Positions 54,985-64,000 are shown, numbered from the stretch's first letter. The stretch is DNA of 64,000 nt from Saccharicrinis sp963677655 (GCA_963677655.1 OY782088.1); one strand, 5' to 3'. The notes: a model not told the origin generated them from the letters alone. Numbers and translations are program-made.

Positions 54985-55923
54985 GTGTATAAAGAATTTC
55001 ATAAAGAGTTAAGAAATAAAAATATTAAAATCACTTTCGAAAAAGGGAAAATACAATACCATGGCCCCAAAGATAACATCGATGATGAATTAATAAGTAA
55101 ATTACGTAAATATAAGTCGAACCTTATTAAAGATTATTGGCCAAAGGAATGTCATCACATAATGCCCTTTAATACCAATGGAAATAAAACACCTCTTATA
55201 TTATTACATATGGGTGATTTTATTGAAGTTGTTAAAAGTTTTGAGCCAGATCGCCCCTTATATGGCATGTATTATCTTGGATCAGAAGGAGAAAAACAAA
55301 AATACAGAACTGTACAGGAGTTTGCTGAAGTTTATATAGAACAATTACTAAAGATAATACCTAATGGTCCCTTTTACTTAGGAGGAATGTCATTTGGGGG
55401 TATAATTGCATACGAAATGGCAATTAGACTAAAAAAAATGGGACACGAAGTTCCTTTATTAATTATTGGCGATGTTGCACTACTAAAAAACATAAAAAGA
55501 GAAAAGCATACTAAGTTTTATAATAAGATATATTACACCGGTTATCATTTACTAAAAAATATTTATTACGATATCATTTATCATTATAAAACATTAAAAA
55601 AGGAACTATTCCCTTCTTTATTTTACCAAATGGATATTCAAAAAAGAAGTGAATATGCAGTTCTCAGATACAGCAGAATTAATAAAAAATACCATCCAAA
55701 GGTTATTTTTGAAGGTAATACATTAATGTTTAAATCAGAACAAAATAATATTAAAACAAAGTATTTAGGTTGGGAGAAGATTTGTAAAAACATTTCAGTT
55801 ATATCTTTTGATGGGGATCATAGATCGATGTTTGAAGATAATAACACTGTAAATTTTCTAAAAAACAATATACTTAATTGGATTAAGAAAGCTGAAGAAA
55901 TAGATAAAAATACAAAGAACTAA
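54985..55923 (+). CDS. Free-standing thioesterase with N-terminal TubC-like docking domain
   Basis: The product has 312 residues from a GTG start preceded by AAAAGG. Residues about 5-50 (FHKELRNKNIKITFEKGKIQYHGP, then ELISKLRKYKSNLIK) match the TubC_N docking fold of NRPS/PKS proteins. The rest is an alpha/beta-hydrolase thioesterase: GMSFGG with nucleophile Ser near 136, GDVALL around the Asp position, and GDHRSMFED with the His near 278. It should release or proof-read a chain held on a megasynthase that carries the matching docking partner. It is the first gene of the + strand cluster. Confidence 0.85.
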   Translation: MYKEFHKELRNKNIKITFEKGKIQYHGPKDNIDDELISKLRKYKSNLIKDYWPKECHHIMPFNTNGNKTPLILLHMGDFIEVVKSFEPDRPLYGMYYLGSEGEKQKYRTVQEFAEVYIEQLLKIIPNGPFYLGGMSFGGIIAYEMAIRLKKMGHEVPLLIIGDVALLKNIKREKHTKFYNKIYYTGYHLLKNIYYDIIYHYKTLKKELFPSLFYQMDIQKRSEYAVLRYSRINKKYHPKVIFEGNTLMFKSEQNNIKTKYLGWEKICKNISVISFDGDHRSMFEDNNTVNFLKNNILNWIKKAEEIDKNTKN

Positions 55924-56128
55924 TTTCATCATCATTAGCAGATTATTTTTTAAAAATTCATAATTCTATCTATAAAAATTATCTATTCAGGAATTTCAAT
56001 TTGCTTTTAAAAAGCACAAATTTAATATCAATTGATAAACTTTAAGAATTAAGAAGAACAAAATATAATTTTTAATCAAACATGTAGTAACCAATTAACA
56101 TCAAAAGCATATAATCCACACTTTCAAT

Positions 56129-57244
56129 ATGATTAAACCTTTAACCTCATTTAGATTCATCTTTGCCTTATTGGTATTTTTACACCATTTAATTTTCATT
56201 ATTGATAAAAGTAATTCCTCATTATTAAAGTTTTATCATACATATCTGGAAGAAGGATATTTAGGCGTAGGATTTTTCTTTATTCTAAGTGGTTATATAT
56301 TATCTCACGTATATAGTTCTGCATTAAGCGACAAAAACTTTAATACGATTCAATTCTATATAAATAGGATTGCGCGCATTTACCCAATGCATTTACTTAC
56401 TTTAATTATTGCAATACCTCTATCATTAAAATTGCTTGATTCCTCAGTATGGGAATGGATTTCACGTTTTTTTGAAAATATGTTTTTACTGCAAAGTTTT
56501 ATTCCAATTAGATCTCATTATTTTTCATTTAATATGGTTTCTTGGAGTATATCCAATGAACTTTTCTTCTACTTACTTTTTCCATTTTTACTGAAGTTTA
56601 TCACAAAATTAAATAATAAAAAAATATACATTTTTACAGGATTTATTTGTATATCTATTCTCGTATCAATGTTTGCTATAAAAGATGCTTATCACCATTT
56701 TTTATTTTATATAAATCCTTTTGTAAGACTGGCTGATTTCATAGTAGGAATTATTATTTATCAATTATTTCATAATTGGGAAGTTACTAACACAAAAAAA
56801 TCTACTCAATTAGAAATTCTATCTGTTATTACATTATCATTTTTTTATTTTATCTCCTTCCTTATTCCGCAAGTACTAAGACTATCTATTTTTTATTGGC
56901 TCCCTATATCATTTATGATAATTGTATTTTCAAAAAGTAAAGGAAAGTTATCTTCTTTCTTATCAAAAGGTATTTTTATTACTCTGGGTGAAATTAGTTT
57001 TGGGTTCTACTTATACCACCTATTAGTTATAAGATTTGTAAATTATTTTAACAATAGATTAAATATTATTCAACATGATCTAATTTTAGTTGCAATTGTT
57101 TTTGCCATATCAATCGCAGTTAGTTACTTTTCATATTATTTGTTTGAAACAAAAGCAAAACAATGGGTAAAAAAAGCATTAATCCCATCACAACATTCAA
57201 CAGATTTTGAAGCCATAAAAAAACACTCTAAAAATATATCTTAA
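56129..57244 (+). CDS. Acyltransferase family 3 membrane protein
   Basis: The product has 371 residues and about ten membrane helices. The start FRFIFALLVFLHHLIFI with the catalytic-type His, YLGVGFFFILSGYILSHVY, INRIARIYPMHLL and a late SFGFYLYHLL identify the acyltransferase-3 family. It moves an acyl group (acetyl, succinyl or longer) from the cytoplasmic side to a hydroxyl of a sugar, lipid or natural product. It shares one base with the next gene, so translation is coupled. In this cluster it is likely to acylate the product or an intermediate; that is inference. Confidence 0.92.
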   Translation: MIKPLTSFRFIFALLVFLHHLIFIIDKSNSSLLKFYHTYLEEGYLGVGFFFILSGYILSHVYSSALSDKNFNTIQFYINRIARIYPMHLLTLIIAIPLSLKLLDSSVWEWISRFFENMFLLQSFIPIRSHYFSFNMVSWSISNELFFYLLFPFLLKFITKLNNKKIYIFTGFICISILVSMFAIKDAYHHFLFYINPFVRLADFIVGIIIYQLFHNWEVTNTKKSTQLEILSVITLSFFYFISFLIPQVLRLSIFYWLPISFMIIVFSKSKGKLSSFLSKGIFITLGEISFGFYLYHLLVIRFVNYFNNRLNIIQHDLILVAIVFAISIAVSYFSYYLFETKAKQWVKKALIPSQHSTDFEAIKKHSKNIS

Positions 57245-58017
57245 TGAAATTAACTTTTGTCATATTATTAATTTCTTTAGTGATTTTCACATACATAATG
57301 TATCAAAGAATAGAAATTGCTTGTAAAACAGATTCTGGGAAAATTGACTTTCCTACATCTATTAATTATAGAATAATTAAACCAGATAAACCCAGATTAA
57401 ATTATCCTTTATTAGTAATGCTTCATGGGACAGGCGAAAGAGGAAATGACAATATTAAACCCATAAAAGCCTTATCTATTAATTTACTTAAAAATATTGC
57501 AAACAAATACGAAACCTACATATTAATACCTCAATGCAATCAAGGAAATTACTGGATCCAAAAAAAAGAATCTGGAATTCACAACTTTAACACTTTTAAT
57601 CTGGATACAAAAAAAAGTAAAAATATAGAATCTGTTGAAAAAATAATTGAAAAAATTATTTCTCTAGCTCCAATAGATACATCGAGAATTTATTGTATGG
57701 GACATTCAATGGGAGGAGGAGGAACAGTTGCACTTGCAATAAGAAATCCAAACAAATTTGCCGCTATCACTCCAATAAGCTGTGCAGTAGACCATTACAA
57801 CACAAATCAATTTGCTCAAACTCCAGCTCTAATTGTTATAGGGGAAAAAGATCCATTTTTTTCAATCGAACAAATTGATTCATTGACAAACAAGGTAAAT
57901 AAAATAAAAGATGCTGAGATTAAATTAAAAGTAATAAAAAATGCAAACCATAATATTTACCGCGATGTCGTAGAAGATAATGAGACAATTAACTGGATAT
58001 TTCAACACAAAAAATGA
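57244..58017 (+). CDS. Membrane-anchored alpha/beta hydrolase (esterase/dienelactone hydrolase-like)
   Basis: The product has 257 residues. A hydrophobic N-terminal anchor covers residues 1-20 (FVILLISLVIFTYIM). Oxyanion-hole start LLVMLHGTGERGND, nucleophile elbow GHSMGGGGTVALA, acid near GEKDPFFS and His in NANHNIYRDV form a complete triad. The family includes exported esterases and peptidase-like hydrolases. It begins at the last base of the acyltransferase stop, so the pair may work together on the same product (acylation and deacylation). The substrate is unknown. Confidence 0.9.
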   Translation: MKLTFVILLISLVIFTYIMYQRIEIACKTDSGKIDFPTSINYRIIKPDKPRLNYPLLVMLHGTGERGNDNIKPIKALSINLLKNIANKYETYILIPQCNQGNYWIQKKESGIHNFNTFNLDTKKSKNIESVEKIIEKIISLAPIDTSRIYCMGHSMGGGGTVALAIRNPNKFAAITPISCAVDHYNTNQFAQTPALIVIGEKDPFFSIEQIDSLTNKVNKIKDAEIKLKVIKNANHNIYRDVVEDNETINWIFQHKK

Positions 58018-58442
58018 TAACTGAAAAGAAATTAACTATGAATATCTATTTATCTTTAAAATCACCGAAAACTAAAAATCAACAAAATCAAGCAATTAAT
58101 ATTATTTTAACATAAAGTATCATTTTATTGATTTAATTAACATTTTAAATTTCATCAGTAATCTCCACACCACTGAAGGTCAACGTCTAAAAATTCAGCA
58201 ACAACTTATGAACATACATATTATTTTGTATATTATTTATTTACAAAACAAACTGTATTTTCGAATTCTTTATGTATAAAAATGCTCAATTAATTCAATA
58301 TAAAATGGCATTTATCAAAACAGATTGTTAATAGTTTGATCTTTTAAAAGTTTTTGTGATTTTCGTTCATGATAATTTCATTTCGAATAATTAACAAACA
58401 CTATTACTGTGTTTATAGAATTATTTGTTTTAACTAAATTAT
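58018..58442. other. Gene-free stretch inside the cluster
   Basis: 425 bp of AT-rich DNA before the adenylation gene. I find no terminator after the hydrolase gene and no TAnnTTTG element, so the cluster could be read through, or a promoter of another type could be present. Confidence 0.4.
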
Positions 58443-60296
58443 ATGAACAATACAACTAATACTTTTCCTAAACTATTTCAACAAAGTAATGACACTACAG
58501 CTCCATACCGAGAAAATGAATGCTTACATGAACTGTTAGAATATCAAGCTAAATTTTTCCCAAACAAAGAGGCTATTTGTTCTAAAGATCAATCTTTGAC
58601 ATATGCTGATATAGATATTTCCGCAAATGCAATAGCTAATGAATTGCTTTCTAAAGAAATATCTGTAGAGGACTATGTTATTGTTTTTCTTGAAAGAAGT
58701 CTGGAGTTGATACCTTCCATATTCGGAGTATTAAAATCAGGAGGGGTATATGTCCCTATAGTTTCATCAACTCCAAGAAATAGACTAAAAAGTATCATTG
58801 ATGATACCAGAGCAAAAGTTATAATTACCTGTTCTAAACTCCTTGACAGCTTACCAAGCTGTAATTGTAATATAATTTTAGCAGATAATCTTTTAAATAA
58901 CTTAAAAGATTATGATTTGAAAAAACCAGCAGTTGACGTTAATTCAAGCAACCTGGCTTATGCTATTTTTACTTCGGGAACTAGCGGAAAACCCAAAGGC
59001 GTATTAATTGAACACCATTCTGTGTTTAATCGTATTGGCTGGATGCAAAATGAATACCCAATTGATGCTAATGATGTATTAATTCAAAAAACACCAATTT
59101 CATTTGACGTATCTATTTGGGAACTATTTTGGTGGACTCTGGTTGGAGCTAAATTAATACTCCTGGAAAATGGATTTGAAAAAGATCCCCACAAAATAAT
59201 AGATTGTATTAATAAGAATGAGGTAAGTGCGATTCATTTTGTACCTTCAATGTTTAACACCTTCGTTATGTGTTTACACAACATGACTCCTTCAAATGTT
59301 TCTAAAATAAAGAGTTTAAAATGGTTATTTTGCAGTGGTGAAGAATTACAATCTCAACCGGTATCTGAATTCTATCAACTTTGCTTAAAAAATAATATTG
59401 CTACTACAGTAGTAAATTTATACGGACCAACAGAAGCAACTGTGGATGTTACCTACTATACATGTCCTCCTGAATTAAATTCTCCTATTCCTATTGGGAA
59501 GCCTATTGATAATACGGAAATATACATTGTCAATGACAAAAACGAAATACTTTCAGATGGAGAGGTTGGAGAACTAGTAATCTGTGGTGTAAATCTTGCA
59601 AGAGGGTATTTAAACAGGACAAAATTAACAAATGAAAAATTTATTTCTTTAAGAAAACCTGATGGAAAGGTTGTTAAGGCTTATAAGTCTGGAGACCAAG
59701 CTTATTATAATCAGAATGGTGAACTAATTTATAAGGGCAGAATTGACGGACAGATAAAATTACGAGGAAACAGGATTGAACTTTCTGAAATCGAAAATAC
59801 AATTATAAGCTTTAAAGGGATAGGTGAATGTGCATGTATTTTAAAGGACAGGAAAAAAGAAAGTGCACATATCATTGCTTTCATTATAACAAATGAAAAG
59901 ATAAATACTGAAGAACTTAGCATTTTTTTATCAGACACTTTACCTTCTTACATGATACCATCAAAGTATATAAACACAAAACAACTTCCTTTATCAACCA
60001 ATGGGAAGTTAGATCGCGATAAACTTTTAAATGATTATGAAAATTCATTAAATGAACAAAATGAATTAAAATCAATTTCTTATTATGAAAGAATACTACA
60101 AAAAATATGGGGACAATTATTTTCAACCCCCAAAGTTAGTCCTGTTGTTAATTTCTTTGAATTAGGAGGAAATTCTCTTCTTTTAGTACAAACATCATTA
60201 CTAATAAAAAAAGAGTTAAATATTGATGTAGATGTAATAGATCTTATGCAATACCCTACCATTAGGTCAATGGCTGAATTCATTTTATCCAAATAA
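58443..60296 (+). CDS. NRPS adenylation-carrier didomain, predicted to activate serine
   Basis: The product has 617 residues. The adenylation domain (about 20-520) has A3 IFTSGTSGKPKG, A5 NLYGPTEATVDVTYY, A8 GRIDGQIKLRGNRIELSEIE and A10 LPLSTNGKLDRDK with the catalytic Lys. The carrier domain (about 545-615) has FFELGGNSLLLVQ, with the phosphopantetheine Ser near 577. The specificity positions read D V W H F S L V D K, from FDVSIW, IHFVPS, LFCSGE and NLYGPTEATVD, the code of serine-activating domains such as EntF. It loads Ser onto its own carrier. No condensation domain is fused, so it must deliver in trans. Confidence 0.93.
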   Translation: MNNTTNTFPKLFQQSNDTTAPYRENECLHELLEYQAKFFPNKEAICSKDQSLTYADIDISANAIANELLSKEISVEDYVIVFLERSLELIPSIFGVLKSGGVYVPIVSSTPRNRLKSIIDDTRAKVIITCSKLLDSLPSCNCNIILADNLLNNLKDYDLKKPAVDVNSSNLAYAIFTSGTSGKPKGVLIEHHSVFNRIGWMQNEYPIDANDVLIQKTPISFDVSIWELFWWTLVGAKLILLENGFEKDPHKIIDCINKNEVSAIHFVPSMFNTFVMCLHNMTPSNVSKIKSLKWLFCSGEELQSQPVSEFYQLCLKNNIATTVVNLYGPTEATVDVTYYTCPPELNSPIPIGKPIDNTEIYIVNDKNEILSDGEVGELVICGVNLARGYLNRTKLTNEKFISLRKPDGKVVKAYKSGDQAYYNQNGELIYKGRIDGQIKLRGNRIELSEIENTIISFKGIGECACILKDRKKESAHIIAFIITNEKINTEELSIFLSDTLPSYMIPSKYINTKQLPLSTNGKLDRDKLLNDYENSLNEQNELKSISYYERILQKIWGQLFSTPKVSPVVNFFELGGNSLLLVQTSLLIKKELNIDVDVIDLMQYPTIRSMAEFILSK

Positions 60297-60502
60297 AAAT
60301 AAGCAATTAATAATCTAAATCATACGAACAATAATATTAAAAAAGTAAGTAGCGAAACATAATTAATAAAAAATATATTCAGAGGTGATAAAACGATAAT
60401 TAACTTATTTTATATTAATCAGCAACCAACTACAAAATTGATTAGATAGATTAATGAAAACATAAAAGGCAATTTTACAAATACATTTTTAAAACAATTA
60501 AT

Positions 60503-62638
60503 ATGGACAACATGCAGTTATCTAATAAAAACAAATCCCAATTAAAGATTAATCTAACTGGATCTTATACAATTGAGCCCATTGAGAAAAATCTAAATTA
60601 TTGGTTAGAAAAAATTACGATTCCTGCGGTCCTTAATTTTGTAGGTTTTAACCAGATATTTCAGCAACTAATAAATCCTGGTAGTGATTTTAATTCTTCA
60701 AATAGCAGCTTAAATATAGTCTTTATTCGGTTTGAAGATATTTTGAGCATTGACACTAACAGTAAGGAGCGATCATCAATTTTTTCCGAATTACTTGATG
60801 GAATTCTTTTTAGTATAAACAATGCTAAAAACAGTAAGTTACTTGTTGTTTTTTGTCCGGCTTCTGATAAAACAAAAAAAGACCATAAAATATTATCAGA
60901 ATATAGCTATTATGAAGAAAGAGTTACGTCTATTGAAAAATTACATTCTAATTTATTGTTAATAAATAGTATTGAGTTTTTTCAAAAATATAAACTCGAT
61001 GACTATTACGAACCTTTGGGTGAGAACATAGGTAATATTCCATATAATGAAGATTTTTTTATTGTCGCTTCAACGTTAATTGCTCGAAAAATATATTCGT
61101 TAAACACACTTCCTTTTAAAGCAATTGTTGTTGATTGTGACAATACTATATGGAAAGGTATTGTAGGTGAAGACGGTGCTGAAAATGTTGAAATTAAAGG
61201 GAAAGAACTTGAACTTCAAAAATTCCTTATTTCACAATATAAATGCGGTGTTTTATTATGCCTGTGTAGTAAAAATGTTGAACAAGACGTTTGGGATGTT
61301 TTCGAGTTAAACAAGAATATGTTACTAAAAAAAGAACATATTGCTTTTTCAAGAATAAACTGGCTTCCAAAATCGAAAAATATTATTGATTTAGCAAAAG
61401 ATATTAATATTGGACTGGACAGTTTCATTTTTATAGATGACAACCCTTTAGAATGCAATGAGGTTAGTTTAAACATTCCATCCGTATTAACTATTCAAAA
61501 GAAATTAGATTTAGACAATATAGACTACATTCTTAACTCATGGATATTTGATAAAGATAATTATACTCAAGAAGATACAGAAAGAACAAAAATGTATCAA
61601 TTAGAAGCAGAAAGAAGACATCTCAATGAAAAGATGAAGTCTTATACTGATTTTATCAATAGTCTCAACATCAAAGTTACCACTGAGCCTGCATCTTTAA
61701 AAGAAGTAAGTCGCGTATCTCAACTTAGTTATCGTACAAATCAATTTAACACAACAAGCTTCAGGAGAAGTGAAGAAGAAATTAAGGAAATATGTAATAG
61801 TAAATCATCTCTGGTATTTTACACAAAACTAAAGGACAAGTTTGGTGAATACGGTATAATTGGTTCTTTAATCGCAACAATTAAATCAAATAATTTATTT
61901 GTTGATAACTTTCTATTAAGCTGTAGAGCGCTTGGTAAAGGAGTAGAACATGCTATGATTTCCTATCTTGGAAATATAGGTGCAAATTTAGGAATTGATA
62001 TAATTTCAATTCGTTTTATTAAGTCTGAAAAAAATATTGTAGCAGAGAATTTTTTAGTAGATAATTTTAAGGAATTTATTAGAACTATAGAAAAAGAAAC
62101 CATTTTTGAAATACCTGTAAACGTAGCGATTAACTTCACCTTTGATCCCAATAAGTTTTGCCCTCAAGAACAAGATAAATCTGAAAAATTAAATATTTCC
62201 TCTATAAAATCAGGAATTTTATCCAGAAATGAATTCTATAATGATATTATTAATAATTATTCTGATTTAAAAAGTATTCGAAACAAACTAGCATCAAAAA
62301 ACACAAAGGCAATAATACCTGATTTTTGTACTGATACAGAAGCATCTTTGTTAAAAATTTGGCAAGATGAATTACAGAATTCGGACATTAGTTTAGATGA
62401 TAATTTTTTTGACGTTGGCGGTAAATCGATTAACATCCCCCCTATAATTATACAATGTATTAAACAATTAGATGTTAAGATAAAAATAGTGGATATTTTT
62501 CAATATCCCACGGTAAAAGCATTAGCAAAGTTTCTGGAAAACTCTCATAATGAGTTAAAAAACGAAGTTGTTACGCAAGAAACATTAAACAATTTTCGTA
62601 AGCAAAGAAACCGTTTTAAAAAGTTCAAACAGATTTAG
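60503..62638 (+). CDS. FkbH-type HAD-IIIC glyceryltransferase/phosphatase fused to a carrier domain
   Basis: The product has 711 residues. After an N-terminal SGNH-like region (about 1-200) comes the HAD-IIIC domain: VVDCDNTIWKGIVGEDGA with the catalytic Asp pair at 211-213, CLCSKN, and FIFIDDNPLECNEV. A GNAT-like C-lobe (about 380-540) follows. The last 110 residues are a carrier domain with NFFDVGGKSINIP, Ser near 640; the G-K-S is a departure from the usual GGHS/GGDS. FkbH proteins take 1,3-bisphosphoglycerate, dephosphorylate it and load glyceryl on a carrier. Fusion to a carrier lets it load itself. Confidence 0.92.
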   Translation: MDNMQLSNKNKSQLKINLTGSYTIEPIEKNLNYWLEKITIPAVLNFVGFNQIFQQLINPGSDFNSSNSSLNIVFIRFEDILSIDTNSKERSSIFSELLDGILFSINNAKNSKLLVVFCPASDKTKKDHKILSEYSYYEERVTSIEKLHSNLLLINSIEFFQKYKLDDYYEPLGENIGNIPYNEDFFIVASTLIARKIYSLNTLPFKAIVVDCDNTIWKGIVGEDGAENVEIKGKELELQKFLISQYKCGVLLCLCSKNVEQDVWDVFELNKNMLLKKEHIAFSRINWLPKSKNIIDLAKDINIGLDSFIFIDDNPLECNEVSLNIPSVLTIQKKLDLDNIDYILNSWIFDKDNYTQEDTERTKMYQLEAERRHLNEKMKSYTDFINSLNIKVTTEPASLKEVSRVSQLSYRTNQFNTTSFRRSEEEIKEICNSKSSLVFYTKLKDKFGEYGIIGSLIATIKSNNLFVDNFLLSCRALGKGVEHAMISYLGNIGANLGIDIISIRFIKSEKNIVAENFLVDNFKEFIRTIEKETIFEIPVNVAINFTFDPNKFCPQEQDKSEKLNISSIKSGILSRNEFYNDIINNYSDLKSIRNKLASKNTKAIIPDFCTDTEASLLKIWQDELQNSDISLDDNFFDVGGKSINIPPIIIQCIKQLDVKIKIVDIFQYPTVKALAKFLENSHNELKNEVVTQETLNNFRKQRNRFKKFKQI

Positions 62639-62647
62639 ATTTTATAT

Positions 62648-64000
62648 ATGAGTCAACATATTATAGACGAAAACTTGCAGGATAGCATTGCTATAGTTGG
62701 CCTTTCAGGAAGATTTCCTGGGGCTAATAATATTGATGAATATTGGAAAATCATTTCAAATGGTATTGAGTCTATTTCCAGATATACTCATGAGGAATTG
62801 TTAGCAAAAGGTGTTAGTAAAGAATTGCTAGACAATCCTAATTATGTATATGCGAACGGATTAATAGAAGGTGCAGATGAATTTGACTCTAATTTCTTTG
62901 GTTTTACGCCAAAAGAAGCTGATTATATGGATCCTCAGCAAAGAGTATTTTTGGAAACCTGTTATAAGGCTATAGAAAACGCAGGATATGCCTCTGACGA
63001 AAAACAAAACTTTATTGGTGTTTTTGGAGGAAGTGGCCCTAACAATTATCTTCTAAAAAACTTAATTAAAAAACCAGCTGAACTAAAAAGTATTGGCGAA
63101 CTTCAAACCATTACTAATAATAGTAAAGATTATCTTACAACATATGTTTCTTATAAATTAGATTTTAAAGGACCAAGCCTTGACATACAAACGGCATGCT
63201 CAACATCTTTAGTCTCTGTCCATATGGCTTGTCTTAATTTACTCACATACCAGTGTGATATAGCATTGGCAGGTGGAGTATTTATTCAAGTACCCAGAGG
63301 TAAGGGTTATATGTACTATCCTGGTGAAATTTTTTCTAAAAATGGGAGATGTCGCCCTTTTGATAAAGATGCCGACGGAATGTTATTTGGAGAAGGAGCT
63401 GGGGTAGTTGTATTAAAAAGGTATGAAGATGCCGTAAAAGACAATGATACAATTTGGGCAGTAATAAGAGGAACTGCAATTAATAATGATGGATCAAATA
63501 AAGTTGGTTTTTTAGCTCCCAGTGTTGATGGCCAATCAAATGCGATTGCACGTGCACAAGCTTTTGCAGGTGTTTCACCGGATGAAATATCATATGTAGA
63601 AACACATGGAACAGGAACAAAGGTAGGAGATCCTATAGAATTTGAAGCACTTTCAAATGTATTTAAAACTTCTACAAATAAAAGAAACTTCTGTGCATTA
63701 GGTTCTGTTAAAGCAAACATTGGACATTTAGATGCCGGAGCAGGAATAGCAGGATTAATAAAGACTGTTCTTGCACTAAAAAATAAACAAATACCACCAA
63801 GTATAAATTATAGCTCTCCCAATCCCGAGTTAGACATAAATAACAGCCCGTTTTATATAAATACTAAATTAAAAGATTGGGAAACTCAAGGCTATCCACG
63901 AATTGCTGGAGTTAGTTCTTTTGGTGTTGGAGGAACCAATGCGCATTGCATTATTCAAGAAGCTCCTGAACAGGCAAGTAGTCCATCAAAAGAACAATAT
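62648..64000 (+). CDS. Type I polyketide synthase, ketosynthase domain (3' end beyond the window)
   Basis: Starts at ATG 62648, 9 bp after the FkbH-carrier gene, and stays open for 451 codons to the window end. A complete ketosynthase is visible: IAIVGLSGRFPGA, MDPQQRVFLET, active-site Cys184 in TACSTSLVSVH, His320 in ETHGTGTKVGDP and His360 in NIGHLDAGAG, ending GVSSFGVGGTNAHCIIQEAPE. The N-terminus has no docking or AT domain before it. All catalytic residues are intact, so it condenses. It is probably the first extension of a chain started on the preceding carrier. Later domains are unseen. Confidence 0.93.
   Translation, partial: MSQHIIDENLQDSIAIVGLSGRFPGANNIDEYWKIISNGIESISRYTHEELLAKGVSKELLDNPNYVYANGLIEGADEFDSNFFGFTPKEADYMDPQQRVFLETCYKAIENAGYASDEKQNFIGVFGGSGPNNYLLKNLIKKPAELKSIGELQTITNNSKDYLTTYVSYKLDFKGPSLDIQTACSTSLVSVHMACLNLLTYQCDIALAGGVFIQVPRGKGYMYYPGEIFSKNGRCRPFDKDADGMLFGEGAGVVVLKRYEDAVKDNDTIWAVIRGTAINNDGSNKVGFLAPSVDGQSNAIARAQAFAGVSPDEISYVETHGTGTKVGDPIEFEALSNVFKTSTNKRNFCALGSVKANIGHLDAGAGIAGLIKTVLALKNKQIPPSINYSSPNPELDINNSPFYINTKLKDWETQGYPRIAGVSSFGVGGTNAHCIIQEAPEQASSPSKEQY

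Noticed and set aside
63316..63720. Minus-strand ORF of 134 codons
   Set aside because: It is the shadow of the ketosynthase, whose catalytic motifs lie in the + frame.

Overview
The window is AT-rich chromosomal DNA from a member of the Bacteroidota, plausibly a marine Bacteroidales/Marinilabiliales-type organism (the phylum is firm, the lower rank is a guess). Support comes from type III glutamine synthetase, carboxypeptidase-regulatory-domain outer-membrane proteins, a C-terminal type IX secretion sorting domain on a polysaccharide lyase, almost no Shine-Dalgarno sequences, and repeated promoters of the Bacteroidota form TTG-N17-23-TAnnTTTG.

From 1 to about 36.5 kb the DNA is ordinary core genome in short transcription units. 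It holds a truncated exonuclease, two tandem tRNA-Met genes, an ECF sigma factor with a membrane partner, recQ, alkaline phosphatase, an LptF/G permease and ribBA. These are followed by anmK, a dihydroorotate-dehydrogenase-like gene, fmt, a glucosaminidase/LysM protein overlapping a large unknown exported protein, cdd, an RluA-type pseudouridine synthase, panB, nth and a ZIP transporter. The stretch ends with an amidase, a nucleotidyltransferase, a Nudix hydrolase, an aminotransferase, a class II aldolase, a solute-binding-protein/histidine-kinase fusion, a stand-alone archaeal-type Thr-tRNA editing domain, ftcD and a DEAD-box helicase. Two small terminator-ended RNA candidates (6248-6323 and 49566-49643) look like paralogs, and a third unrelated RNA candidate lies at about 34780-34897.

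From 36.6 to 37.8 kb lies an insertion-sequence graveyard. A REP-like cluster of inverted repeats is followed by the C-terminal stub of one ISL3-family transposase and a decayed, 5'-truncated second copy.

From 37.8 to 54.2 kb core genes resume: glnN (GSIII), an M20 dipeptidase, a DUF3109 protein, gpmI, a PAS histidine kinase, three tandem tRNA-Phe genes, an M16 peptidase, an O-methyltransferase, flavodoxin, a cytidylate-kinase-like protein, fructosamine kinase, a low-molecular-weight phosphatase and a secreted family 8 polysaccharide lyase.

From about 54.9 kb to the right edge is the most interesting region, the left part of an NRPS/PKS biosynthetic cluster, all on the + strand. It encodes a free-standing thioesterase with an N-terminal TubC-like docking domain, an acyltransferase-3 membrane protein coupled to an alpha/beta hydrolase, and an adenylation-carrier didomain whose specificity residues read as serine. 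These are followed by an FkbH-type glyceryl-loading protein fused to a carrier domain, and by the ketosynthase of a type I PKS that runs off the window. The set suggests a glyceryl and/or seryl unit fed to a PKS/NRPS line, with release by the docked thioesterase. The product cannot be named from this window.
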